Positions 1 to 5,941 of a DNA stretch of 10,406 nt are shown piece after piece. A program made the position numbers and the translations under genes. The notes under the pieces are model-generated. The model was not told where the DNA came from. It searched no databases and worked only from the letters and a program-made list of their open reading frames with translations. Within the stretch, counting starts at the first letter, position 1; the number at the start of each line of letters is the position of its first letter. Source of the stretch: a bacterium (GTDB taxonomy: Bacteria > Spirochaetota > UBA4802 > UBA5550); NCBI GenBank assembly GCA_024224995.1, contig JAAENB010001117.1:1-10406 (forward strand), in the 5' to 3' direction.

Positions 1-114
1 AATGTAAATTATGCCTGCCTGGAGTGATGCCTCGGCAGGTTGTGAGGCTGTCTGAGCGGAGCGAGTTCCGAACGTTCTGCAGAGGTATTACTCCAGGCAG
101 GCATAATTTACATT
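1..114. repeat. MITE-like inverted repeat (33-bp arms)
   Basis: Bases 1-33 are the reverse complement of 82-114 with two differences (positions 26 and 29). Both differences would be G-U pairs in RNA, so a transcript could fold into an unbroken 33-pair stem. The roughly 48-base loop contains TGAGCGGAGC (53-62), part of the TGAGCGGAGCCGAAG motif found at three other places in this window. No reading frame in it looks like a protein. It lies just downstream of the amidohydrolase stop and could help end that transcript. It starts at base 1, so it may continue outside the window. A non-autonomous mobile or REP-like element is the most likely class, but I see no target-site duplication to prove movement. 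Confidence 0.8.
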
Positions 115-153
115 CCGGGTTGATATACCTTATATTAAGATGCGACCACAGGG

Positions 154-981
154 TCAGGCAATCTCAAAAACCCGCTTTGCGTTCTCAAACAAAAACAGGT
201 CTTCAACTTCCTGATCCAGCTCAAGAGAGCCAAGATCTTCCAGGCATTTTTTTGGCATAATCATGGGATAATTAGTACCAAACAACACTTTCTTTTTTCC
301 ATTTGTCTTCATGTAAGAGACAAGTTCAGCGGGAAACCGTTTGGCAGTATAGGCCGATGTGTCGATATACACATTGGAGTGTTTTGTTGCCACAGCGATC
401 ATCTCAGCAGTCCAGGGATAGCCAATATGGCCGCACACAATCTTTAATTCGGGAAAATCAATAGCAACTTCATCAATATAGGGAATAGGTCTTCCCGGTT
501 CCGACGGCCTGAGCGGCCCGGTATGGCCAACCTGGAAACAGACGGGAATACCCAGTTCAATACATTCTGCATAAAAAGGATAATAATAGCGGTTTGTAGG
601 CGGCAAGTTCCAGAGCCACTGAACAATCCGTAATCCTTTAAACTTCAGCTCTTTAACGCATCTTCGAAGCTCCCTGATCCCTTCCATTGGAGAACAGAGG
701 TCCACAGACGCGATCCCAATAAACCGGTCCGGGTATTTTTCAACACAGGCAGCCACCTCATCATTCGTAATAAGCGGCCCCTGAGGCCCCCACCAGGCGC
801 AAATAAGCCCTTTACCAACATTTCCCTGGTCCATAACTCCTGTAGTAAACTCCAGCGGAATCTCTTCAGTGATAATTTGGTTCCCCATCCATTTTCTTAG
901 AGAAGCAAACATAGGATGATTTACAAAACCAACATTGGGATGCTGCATCCACACATCGATCACTTTTCTTTCTTCTTTCAT
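154..981 (-). CDS. Amidohydrolase-2 family (PF04909-type) metal-dependent hydrolase or decarboxylase
   Basis: The product is 275 residues and reads as a TIM-barrel amidohydrolase of the ACMSD/2-pyrone-4,6-dicarboxylate hydrolase superfamily, a cytosolic class that often acts on small carboxylated or aromatic compounds. Visible signatures are an N-terminal IDVWMQHP (residues 8-15) in place of the classical DxHxH, VGHTG (151-155), the conserved CGHIGYPW (183-190) and FGTNYP (234-239) where many relatives have FGSDYP. The altered first and last metal-ligand motifs suggest a subfamily with an unusual or absent metal site; I cannot name its substrate. The ATG at 981 was chosen over the ATG at 1008 because GGGAGGA (988-994) lies six bases upstream. 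The 1008 ATG also falls inside the operator palindrome. The gene follows a MarR-type regulator on the same strand by about 60 bases and is probably controlled by it. Confidence 0.85.
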   Translation of the reverse strand: MKEERKVIDVWMQHPNVGFVNHPMFASLRKWMGNQIITEEIPLEFTTGVMDQGNVGKGLICAWWGPQGPLITNDEVAACVEKYPDRFIGIASVDLCSPMEGIRELRRCVKELKFKGLRIVQWLWNLPPTNRYYYPFYAECIELGIPVCFQVGHTGPLRPSEPGRPIPYIDEVAIDFPELKIVCGHIGYPWTAEMIAVATKHSNVYIDTSAYTAKRFPAELVSYMKTNGKKKVLFGTNYPMIMPKKCLEDLGSLELDQEVEDLFLFENAKRVFEIA

Positions 982-987
982 AAGCGG

Positions 988-994
988 TCCTCCC
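988..994 (-). promoter_or_regulatory. Shine-Dalgarno that fixes the amidohydrolase start
   Basis: On the minus strand this reads GGGAGGA, six bases before the ATG at 981. No comparable site precedes the in-frame ATG at 1008, so it sets the start nine residues shorter than the longest frame. Confidence 0.75.
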
Positions 995-1004
995 ATACTG
1001 ACCA

Positions 1005-1032
1005 GCATTTAGTTTGCATGCAAACTAAATGC
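1005..1032. promoter_or_regulatory. Perfect 28-bp palindrome, predicted MarR operator for the amidohydrolase gene
   Basis: Bases 1005-1032 equal their own reverse complement over all 28 positions, centred between 1018 and 1019, with the core GTTTGCATGCAAAC. It lies between the end of the MarR gene and the ribosome binding site of the amidohydrolase gene. The same core, with one symmetric-position change on each side, sits over the promoter of the MarR gene (1481-1496). MarR dimers bind palindromes of this length and kind, so I infer repression of the amidohydrolase here, relieved by a ligand. No convincing -35/-10 pair could be assigned to this copy. Confidence 0.75.
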
Positions 1033-1042
1033 ATAAATTTTT

Positions 1043-1477
1043 TTACATATTCACTGTAATTTTATTTAACAGCCGAAATAATTCGGTCTTTTCTTCTTCA
1101 CTCATTCCGGAAAAAAGCTTATTTTGCAATTTCACGGAAATTCCCGCCACATCATCAACATGCTGAAGAGCTTTTTCCGTAAGTTTGATCCGTACGGAAC
1201 GAGCATCCAGGGAATCCTTTGTTTTTACAACATACTCCTTTTTTTCCAGGGCATTTACGATCAAGGAGACAGTTGACTTGTCTTTGTAAGACTTTTCACT
1301 AATTTCTTTCAGTGCTAAGCCATTTTTGCTCTTTAATACGTATAATATATCACCATAAGACGGAGGAATATCCGTAACACCAACCAGCTTCATCTCATAT
1401 TCCAGGAAGGAAAAAGCCCGTTTTCGTATACTGCTCAAATTATATAAAAAATTCTTCTCAGTTATATTTACAGTCAT
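1043..1477 (-). CDS. MarR-family transcriptional regulator
   Basis: The product is 144 residues, the usual MarR length. It has N- and C-terminal helices for dimerisation around a winged helix-turn-helix. ALKEISEKS (residues 55-63) leads into the recognition helix KDKSTVSLIVNALEKK (65-80), and the wing carries the family signature DSLDARSVRIKLTEKA (88-103). It is a cytosolic DNA-binding repressor or switch. The start at 1477 is preferred because a longer frame needs a TTG at 1516 that forms part of the likely -35 element. There is no Shine-Dalgarno before 1477, and the predicted transcript start lies only a few bases upstream, so the mRNA may be nearly leaderless. Palindromes over its own promoter and before the next gene suggest it represses both itself and the amidohydrolase. 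Its ligand is unknown; aromatic acids are common in the family. Confidence 0.9.
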   Translation of the reverse strand: MTVNITEKNFLYNLSSIRKRAFSFLEYEMKLVGVTDIPPSYGDILYVLKSKNGLALKEISEKSYKDKSTVSLIVNALEKKEYVVKTKDSLDARSVRIKLTEKALQHVDDVAGISVKLQNKLFSGMSEEEKTELFRLLNKITVNM

Positions 1478-1511
1478 AATAGTTTGCATACAAACCATTA
1501 TGACTGTAAAT
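1466..1511. promoter_or_regulatory. 46-bp near-perfect palindrome over the marR promoter (autoregulatory operator)
   Basis: The two halves of 1466-1511 are reverse complements except at two pairs of positions. The centre (1481-1496) is AGTTTGCATACAAACC, almost the same as the core of the palindrome at 1005-1032. The outer arms (TTTACAGTCATAAT and its complement) are not shared with the other site. On the minus strand TTGACA (1516-1511) and a weaker TTGTAT (1493-1488) are spaced by 17 bases and make a plausible sigma-70 promoter. The operator core covers the -10, so bound MarR would block its own promoter. Confidence 0.75.
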
Positions 1512-1524
1512 GTCAAGATAAAAA

Positions 1525-1541
1525 TAAGGCAGCTGGCCTTA
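1525..1541 (-). terminator. Short rho-independent terminator after the metallophosphoesterase gene
   Basis: On the minus strand TAAGGC, a five-base loop and GCCTTA form a 6-bp stem that overlaps the TAA stop (1541-1539). TTATTTTTAT follows at once. It is short and only moderately GC-rich, so it may be leaky. It separates the metG/phosphoesterase unit from the marR unit. Confidence 0.5.
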
Positions 1542-2030
1542 ATCTTCCTCGATCCGGATCATTTCAACTTTATCTGTTTCCGTATCCAGAATTACAATAG
1601 AGAGTTCATCTGTGCCAAAGAGGGAACCGGGGTTGATTACCCTGATGTTGTTGGAGAGATAATTTTCAAAAAAATGGGTGTGACCTTTAATTATATAGTT
1701 ATAGATTCCTGAAGCAACAGCTTCACGGAACATGGGGACATTATTCCCATGAAAAACAATAAATTTTTTATTATCGATCTCAAAGGTACAGAATTCTTCT
1801 ATGGAGCCAAAACCCAGCATTTGAGACTCTTTATTCAAATTTTCCACATCAATATCACCGTTGCCAAGCACAAACTTGCAATCAAATTCTCTAAATTCTT
1901 TAAGCATCAGGGGAGAGGTTAAATCCCCTGCATGAATAACAAAGGAAACCTCCTGCTCTTTAAAAACAGCAATAGCCTGCCTGGTTAGATCAATATTGTT
2001 ATGCGTATCGGAAATTATACCAATTTTCAT
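1539..2030 (-). CDS. YfcE/MJ0936-type calcineurin-like metallophosphoesterase
   Basis: The product is 163 residues, typical for the single-domain Metallophos_2 (PF12850) family, which are cytosolic two-metal phosphodiesterases or phosphatases. The ordered metal-binding motifs are all present: ISDTH (residues 6-10; D8, H10), HAGD (33-36; D36), LGNGD (55-59; N57), FHGN (93-96; H94) and KGHTH (115-119; H117, H119), followed by the family's NPGS (133-136). The catalytic set looks complete, so the enzyme should be active. The physiological substrate of this family is usually not known. AAGGAA lies a few bases before the ATG on the minus strand. The gene follows metG by 109 bases on the same strand, with no U-tract terminator between them, so it is probably cotranscribed with metG. 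Confidence 0.9.
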   Translation of the reverse strand: MKIGIISDTHNNIDLTRQAIAVFKEQEVSFVIHAGDLTSPLMLKEFREFDCKFVLGNGDIDVENLNKESQMLGFGSIEEFCTFEIDNKKFIVFHGNNVPMFREAVASGIYNYIIKGHTHFFENYLSNNIRVINPGSLFGTDELSIVILDTETDKVEMIRIEED

Positions 2031-2139
2031 ACTATTCCTTAAAAAAGTTCAAGGTTCAAAGTTTTTTACCGCCAGGGCGGTTTTCTTAACCGATCACCCG
2101 ATCACCCCGCCCGCAGGGCGACCGATTACCTTACTCCCC
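2031..2139. repeat. metG-phosphoesterase spacer with two small palindromes
   Basis: The spacer holds two hairpins: ACCGC-CAGG-GCGGT (2068-2081) and CGCCC-GCA-GGGCG (2108-2120). Between them are two tandem copies of CCGATCAC. The second hairpin matches the CGCCCGCAGGGC module in the composite repeat at the right end of the window (about 10372-10383). Neither hairpin is followed by a U-run on the minus strand, so I do not call a terminator for metG. The TTCAAGGTTCAAAG stretch (about 2048-2061) resembles low-complexity sequence at 4524-4545. Confidence 0.5.
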
Positions 2140-4098
2140 CTAGCTTAACTTCGCTCCTACAGGGATATTGTCATCAATCTCTATTAAGACCGGATTATCG
2201 TTTTTCTCTTTTTTGGCAGCTAAAAGCATTCCATAGGATTTTCGTTTAAAAATAGTGGCCGGTTTCAGGTTTGCCACCAGTAAAATCTTCTTACCCACCA
2301 GGGAATCGGGGCTGTACGTTTGAGCAATACCGGCAATAATCGTACGGGTATCGAGGCCCGAATCGACCTGTAATTCCAGGAGCTTGTCCGAGCCTTCAAC
2401 CTTTTCAGCCTCAAGAACTTTCGCTACCCTGATATCAACTTTTAAAAATTCCTTAAAATCAAGCAGACCGTCATCTTCGATTTTTTGAGCTTCTTTACTA
2501 TCACCCTTTTTCTTCTTCCCCTCTTTCGCTTTCTCCTTCTTGTCTTTCTTACCCTTATCGTCCTCTTCTTTTTCGAGCCGGGGAAAAAGTATACCCACAT
2601 CGGAGATCTTTTTCCCTTCATCAAGAAGATTGAGCCCCAGAAGGCTCTCTACATCAACAGGCTTATTCTCTGCCTGGAGGCCCTTAATAATTGCCGGAGA
2701 TGAATTGATCAGGACCGGGTCCAGGAGAACCGCCACACTGTAGATCGATTCAAGCAGGTTTCTCATACAGGACGCGAGTTCAGCGGTTTTATTCTCTTTT
2801 GCCAGCTGCCAGGGTTTGCGCTCATCAATATATTTATTCAGGTGCCGGACAAATTCCCAGAGCTTCTCAATGCCAATACTTGTTTGAAAGTTCGACGCGT
2901 ATTTGATATATCCCTCTACACTTTCTTTTAGCCGTGCCGAAAGATCATCCCGTTCCGAAGCGGAGCCCTCATCAAAAGAAGGGATTGCGCTGTCGAAATA
3001 TTTATCAACCATATTAAAAGATCTGCGGACCAGGTTGCCCAGGTCATTTGCCAGGTCGTAATTAACCCGGTTTACAATTGCTTCTTCACTAAATTTCGCG
3101 TCCAGGCCAAACGTCATTTCCCTGAGGAAAAAATATCGTACCTGGTCATTACCATACTTGTTAACAAGTTCAGTGGGAGATACAACATTACCGAGACTCT
3201 TTGACATCTTGGCATCCTGCATATTCCAGTAACCATGAACATTAAGATGATGATACGGCTCAATCCCGGCAGCCTTCAGCATGGTAGGCCAGAACACCCC
3301 ATGGGGCTTCACAATATCTTTCGCGATAATATGTTCCACTGAAGGCCAGTATTTTTTAAATTTCTCATCATTGGGATACCCAAGAGCGCTGATATAATTA
3401 ATCAGGGCATCGAACCATACATACGTAACAAACTCTTCATCAAAAGGAAGAGCAACTCCCCATGAAAGCCTGCTCTTGGGCCTTGAGATACAGAGATCTT
3501 CAAGAGCATCTCCTTTTAAAAGAGATAATACTTCATTTTTATACCGTTCGGGACGAATAAAGTCGGGATTATCGGCAATATGTTGAATCAGCCAGTCCTG
3601 GTATTTGCTCATCTTAAAGAAATAGTTCTTTTCTTCAATGAATTGAAGCTCTTTATTGTGATCGGGGCATTTCCCATCAACCATTTCTTTTTCCGTTAAA
3701 AAACGCTCACATCCAACACAATAATAACCGCCATAACTGCCAAAATATATATCACCGGCATCGTAAACCTTTTGCAGTATTTCCCGCACAACCTTTATAT
3801 GGCGCTCTTCTGTTGTTCGAATAAAATCACTATACTCTATTCCAATATCGTCCCAGGCCTGCCGGAATTTCGAGCTAATGACATTGCTGTACTCTTCAGG
3901 GCTTGTGTTCCCTGCTTCGGCAGATTCGGCGATTTTATCCCCATGCTCATCGGTTCCGGTGAGAAAATACGAGTCGTTTCCCAGAAGAGAATTAAACCTG
4001 GCCATAAAATCGGCAAGGATTGTTGAGTACGCGTGCCCAATGTGGGGTTCTGCATTTACATAATAAATAGGTGTTGTCACATAAAATCTTTTGTCCAT
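2140..4098 (-). CDS. metG: Methionyl-tRNA synthetase
   Basis: This 652-residue class I aminoacyl-tRNA synthetase charges tRNA-Met with methionine using ATP in the cytosol. The Rossmann catalytic domain carries HIGH (residues 19-22) and KMSKS (297-301). The zinc knuckle has ligands C127, C130, C144 and H147 (YCVGC...CPDH), the CCCH form seen in Thermus-type enzymes. An alpha-helical anticodon-binding domain follows (about 345-470). A lysine/aspartate/glutamate-rich low-complexity linker (about 508-545) joins it to a C-terminal EMAP/Arc1p-type tRNA-binding OB fold (about 547-652), which usually supports dimerisation and tRNA affinity. All key residues are present and the length fits the long bacterial form. 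AGAGGAT lies about seven bases before the ATG. I see no T-box or SAM riboswitch upstream; that region is instead a palindromic repeat. Confidence 0.97.
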   Translation of the reverse strand: MDKRFYVTTPIYYVNAEPHIGHAYSTILADFMARFNSLLGNDSYFLTGTDEHGDKIAESAEAGNTSPEEYSNVISSKFRQAWDDIGIEYSDFIRTTEERHIKVVREILQKVYDAGDIYFGSYGGYYCVGCERFLTEKEMVDGKCPDHNKELQFIEEKNYFFKMSKYQDWLIQHIADNPDFIRPERYKNEVLSLLKGDALEDLCISRPKSRLSWGVALPFDEEFVTYVWFDALINYISALGYPNDEKFKKYWPSVEHIIAKDIVKPHGVFWPTMLKAAGIEPYHHLNVHGYWNMQDAKMSKSLGNVVSPTELVNKYGNDQVRYFFLREMTFGLDAKFSEEAIVNRVNYDLANDLGNLVRRSFNMVDKYFDSAIPSFDEGSASERDDLSARLKESVEGYIKYASNFQTSIGIEKLWEFVRHLNKYIDERKPWQLAKENKTAELASCMRNLLESIYSVAVLLDPVLINSSPAIIKGLQAENKPVDVESLLGLNLLDEGKKISDVGILFPRLEKEEDDKGKKDKKEKAKEGKKKKGDSKEAQKIEDDGLLDFKEFLKVDIRVAKVLEAEKVEGSDKLLELQVDSGLDTRTIIAGIAQTYSPDSLVGKKILLVANLKPATIFKRKSYGMLLAAKKEKNDNPVLIEIDDNIPVGAKLS

Positions 4099-4176
4099 TT
4101 CAATATCCTCTTAAGAAACTAAATCTTACACAGGGCCTGTTCCCGAAGATCTTATCCGGGGCTCTGCTCTGTTCCA

Positions 4177-4430
4177 CGGGGTTGAAACCCCGAGCTACAA
4201 TACGTCGCCCCGCTGGGGCGATTCGGTCTTGGGTCAGCATCAACCAATGCCCTGCGGACGATTCGGTCCCATACCAGAAATACCCCGGAGGGGTAAAGTC
4301 ATGTAGCCCGGGGATTCACCCCCGGGCAGCCCCATGCTGAAACCGATCCATTTTTTAAAAACAGTTTCTTCCGTATTTTTTCCCCCGCCATCGGTGTCTG
4401 AGCGGAGCCGAAGACCCGGTGTCAGATGCC
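4177..4430. repeat. Composite palindromic dispersed repeat, copy A
   Basis: The 4099-4547 gap is mostly this element. It is a chain of small hairpins: CGGGGTT-GA-AACCCCG (4177-4192), CGCCCC-GCT-GGGGCG (4206-4220), TACCCC-GGA-GGGGTA (4281-4295) and GCCCGGGG...CCCCGGGC (4306-4327), then TGAGCGGAGCCGAAG (4399-4413). A diverged copy lies inverted at 10188-10406. The core 4240-4312 matches the reverse complement of 10320-10392 at 71 of 73 bases. It has no coding potential that looks real and no transposase beside it. REP/MITE-type elements mobilised in trans are the best comparison. It separates metG from the gene upstream, so metG must have its own promoter or be read through several hairpins. 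Confidence 0.85.
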
Positions 4431-4432
4431 CC

Positions 4433-4467
4433 AAATAAAAAAAGTGAGCAGAACACCACTCACTTTT
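4433..4467 (-). terminator. Rho-independent terminator for the basic membrane protein gene
   Basis: AAAAGTGAG (4440-4448) pairs over nine bases with CTCACTTTT (4459-4467), with a ten-base loop. On the minus strand the stem is followed by a T-rich tract (TTTATTT, 4439-4433). It lies 80 bases after the stop of the gene at 4548-5426. The flanking A and T runs could also make it work on the plus strand. Confidence 0.8.
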
Positions 4468-4505
4468 CAATACAATTCCCTCTCAAATTCTCAAAACCCC
4501 TGTGC

Positions 4506-4520
4506 TGAGCGGAGCCGAAG
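4506..4520 (+). repeat. Dispersed TGAGCGGAGCCGAAG motif
   Basis: This 15-mer occurs exactly at 4399-4413 and 4506-4520, and on the opposite strand at 10198-10212; a truncated form (TGAGCGGAGC) is at 53-62. Here it stands alone, outside the composite element, between the terminator and the 3' end of the next gene. It is followed by low-complexity ACTT/CAAA sequence (4524-4545). Confidence 0.7.
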
Positions 4521-4547
4521 CATCGAACTTCAAACTTTAAACTTTCT

Positions 4548-5426
4548 TTACCCTATCGCTGCCTCAACAGTCTGTCGAAATTTAAAATCGAGTTTTCCGA
4601 TTAGTTTTAACAGGGAAACAAGTTTGTCCTTATTTATTCCTTTTGCGTAATCACAAAGTTTTTTAAAATTGGACTTTGTAGGGTTCTGATAATACGCAAT
4701 AACATGATGCAGATTATTCTTGATCGAAGGTTTTGCCAGAGTATAGATGCGTTGTTCAATATACTTATTATATTCTGATTTCACTTTGGCCCATTTCAGA
4801 TTGGACTTGGCTACCATGATCCTTACAGCCCGGTTATACAGCTTCTGCTCATGGGGTCTTTCCGCGCTTTTTTTAAGCCAGAGAAAGGAAAACTTCATGG
4901 CTCCTTCTTTCCACTTATGACGCATTTTCGGCATCTCAACCCGCTCTTTTACGATCTTGCTGTTTTTCTTCCTGTGCAGCAAGCGGATCTCCCTGCTTTC
5001 AATGGGATAATAATTTGACGCCTCTCGGGATGAGGCTTTTTTCCTGGTTTTCAGGCTTCGTTTAATATCGTCATGGCCGAATATGAGTCTGGCTTCTTTT
5101 TCGCTAAAAAACTCTTTCCTGATCTTATATATCTTCTTATTTACCGTTCTGGCAGAAACATCTTTTTTGTGTTTGAAAACATGTACCCTTTCCAAATAGG
5201 CATTATATTTCCCGGAAATAATCTCCATGTTCTCTTCTTTAAAGAGTTCGGCAAAAAAAGTGGGGATCTTGGAAAGAGCGGTTATTATTATATCAATTGT
5301 AGCAAAAACCACAATTCCTATAATCCTGAAAAAAAACATTACATCCACAAGAGTGGAATCGCCAATCTTTCCATCCGAAGGCTTATGCTGTGACTGATTT
5401 ATTCGTTGTCCTTCAATATGTCTCAT
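4548..5426 (-). CDS. Uncharacterised membrane-anchored basic protein
   Basis: I do not recognise this 292-residue protein. After a hydrophilic N-terminus of about 26 residues there is one strongly hydrophobic segment (about 27-52, VDVMFFFRIIGIVVFATIDI onward) that reads as a membrane anchor rather than a cleaved signal. The rest is highly basic and probably helical. It contains Lys/Arg clusters at 84-104, 121-131 and 147-172, and a C-terminal helical part (about 175-290) rich in Lys, Tyr and Asn. There are no cysteine pairs, no nucleotide-binding loop and no recognisable catalytic motif. The cytoplasmic basic domain could contact nucleic acid or acidic lipid, but that is only composition-based. 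GGAAG nine bases before the ATG supports the start, and a good terminator follows. It is transcribed away from the c-di-GMP/surface-protein operon and shares its intergenic region. Confidence 0.75.
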   Translation of the reverse strand: MRHIEGQRINQSQHKPSDGKIGDSTLVDVMFFFRIIGIVVFATIDIIITALSKIPTFFAELFKEENMEIISGKYNAYLERVHVFKHKKDVSARTVNKKIYKIRKEFFSEKEARLIFGHDDIKRSLKTRKKASSREASNYYPIESREIRLLHRKKNSKIVKERVEMPKMRHKWKEGAMKFSFLWLKKSAERPHEQKLYNRAVRIMVAKSNLKWAKVKSEYNKYIEQRIYTLAKPSIKNNLHHVIAYYQNPTKSNFKKLCDYAKGINKDKLVSLLKLIGKLDFKFRQTVEAAIG

Positions 5427-5660
5427 CTTACAATACTTCCAGTTTTGAGTTCTGTTTATAGCTAAATAATAGGTTTTTTTGTTTATTTACTCATTTGACT
5501 CTTTAAAAGAGTTAAAATCCCAATTTTATAACTCTTAAAGAATTAATTTAGTTAGAGCCCCAGAACAAGCTATTTGTCAAGCCCGTTTTCCAACTTTTTT
5601 AGTATTATTTATATATCCCTATTCAATGTATCATATTTCCTATACGGAGTCAATTATTTT

Positions 5661-5678
5661 GTTCTGAAGCTCAAGAAC
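5661..5678. promoter_or_regulatory. Imperfect palindrome just upstream of the operon promoter
   Basis: GTTCTGAAGCTCAAGAAC matches its own reverse complement at 14 of 18 positions (GTTCTnnAGCTnnAGAAC). It ends three bases before the -35 hexamer and is centred roughly 46 bases upstream of the expected transcript start, a position often used by activators. No regulator can be named. Confidence 0.35.
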
Positions 5679-5681
5679 CGG

Positions 5682-5709
5682 TTGACTTTTCATATTTACC
5701 CTGTAAAAT
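5682..5709 (+). promoter_or_regulatory. Sigma-70-like promoter of the MshEN/lipoprotein/surface-repeat operon
   Basis: TTGACT (5682-5687) and TAAAAT (5704-5709) are separated by 16 bases. Each hexamer is one base from consensus. The first start codon (5744) is about 28 bases after the expected transcript start, and AGGAG lies at 5728-5732. Confidence 0.7.
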
Positions 5710-5743
5710 ACGGTTTTTAGAGAACACAGGAGTGGAAAATAGA

Positions 5744-5941
5744 ATGGAAAGCAAAAAAATCGGTCAATACCTGGTTATAGGCGGCAATATAGCCCAATGG
5801 CAGCTCGATATCGCTCTTGAAAAACAGAACAAAGAAGGCGGCTTAATAGGTGAGATTCTCATCAAACTCGGTTACCTGGAAGATACCGCTCTAATTGACG
5901 CATTAAAAATGCAGGCTGAAGATGTACAGCCGCTCGCTTAA
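5744..5941 (+). CDS. Stand-alone MshEN/GspE-N-type domain, predicted c-di-GMP-binding small protein
   Basis: The 65-residue product is almost exactly one MshEN (GspE N-terminal, PF05157-like) domain. Two tandem 24-residue motifs of the form (R/K)LGxxLxxxGxxxxxxLxxALxxQ are visible: residues 5-28 (KIGQYL...LDIALEKQ) and 34-57 (LIGEIL...LIDALKMQ). They are joined by the 5-residue spacer NKEGG, the spacing known for c-di-GMP-binding MshEN domains. Normally this domain is the N-terminus of a type II secretion or type IV pilus ATPase; no ATPase follows here. Position 1 of each motif is Lys and Leu rather than Arg, so binding may be altered. ATG 5744 was chosen over GTG 5732 because AGGAG (5728-5732) overlaps the GTG. 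The next gene's ATG overlaps its 3' end by 20 bases, suggesting translational coupling. A small cytosolic sensor or adaptor is my inference. Confidence 0.8.
   Translation: MESKKIGQYLVIGGNIAQWQLDIALEKQNKEGGLIGEILIKLGYLEDTALIDALKMQAEDVQPLA

Larger units (their letters stand above)
5427..5731. other. Divergent AT-rich intergenic region
   Basis: These 305 bases separate the minus-strand basic membrane protein gene from the plus-strand operon and must hold promoters for both. The region contains a perfect 15-base inverted repeat ACTCTTT-A-AAAGAGT (5498-5512), a related half-site AACTCTTAAAGA (5530-5541), the palindrome at 5661-5678 and the rightward promoter at 5682-5709. No convincing leftward promoter could be assigned, though TATAAA- and TATTAT-like hexamers are present on the minus strand near 5451-5475. 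I see no RNA gene or short coding frame. Confidence 0.6.

Noticed and set aside
24..260. Plus-strand frame starting in the inverted repeat
   Set aside because: It runs through the repeat loop and antisense to the end of the amidohydrolase gene, with no ribosome binding site and a composition unlike a real protein.
2068..2081. Rho-independent terminator for metG
   Set aside because: The T-rich tract follows the hairpin only on the plus strand, while metG and the next gene are read on the minus strand.
2442..2743. Lys/Arg-rich and hydrophobic frames within metG
   Set aside because: They are alternative readings of the lysine-rich linker codons of metG; the metG frame carries all the synthetase motifs.
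4099..4176. T-box or SAM riboswitch upstream of metG
   Set aside because: No T-box sequence (GGTGGNACC-like) or recognisable riboswitch core was found; the leader between the repeat and the ATG is under 80 bases.
4177..4327. CRISPR-like series of palindromes
   Set aside because: The hairpins differ from each other, the spacing is irregular, and there are no identical repeats with unique spacers and no cas genes.
4071..4470. Frames on both strands across the palindromic repeat upstream of metG
   Set aside because: They are made of hairpin modules, and the matching frames are not kept in the second copy at 10188-10406.
4548..5426. REP-associated tyrosine transposase (RAYT) next to the palindromic repeat
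   Set aside because: The protein has no HUH motif or catalytic-Tyr context and carries a membrane segment, so it does not read as a Y1 transposase.
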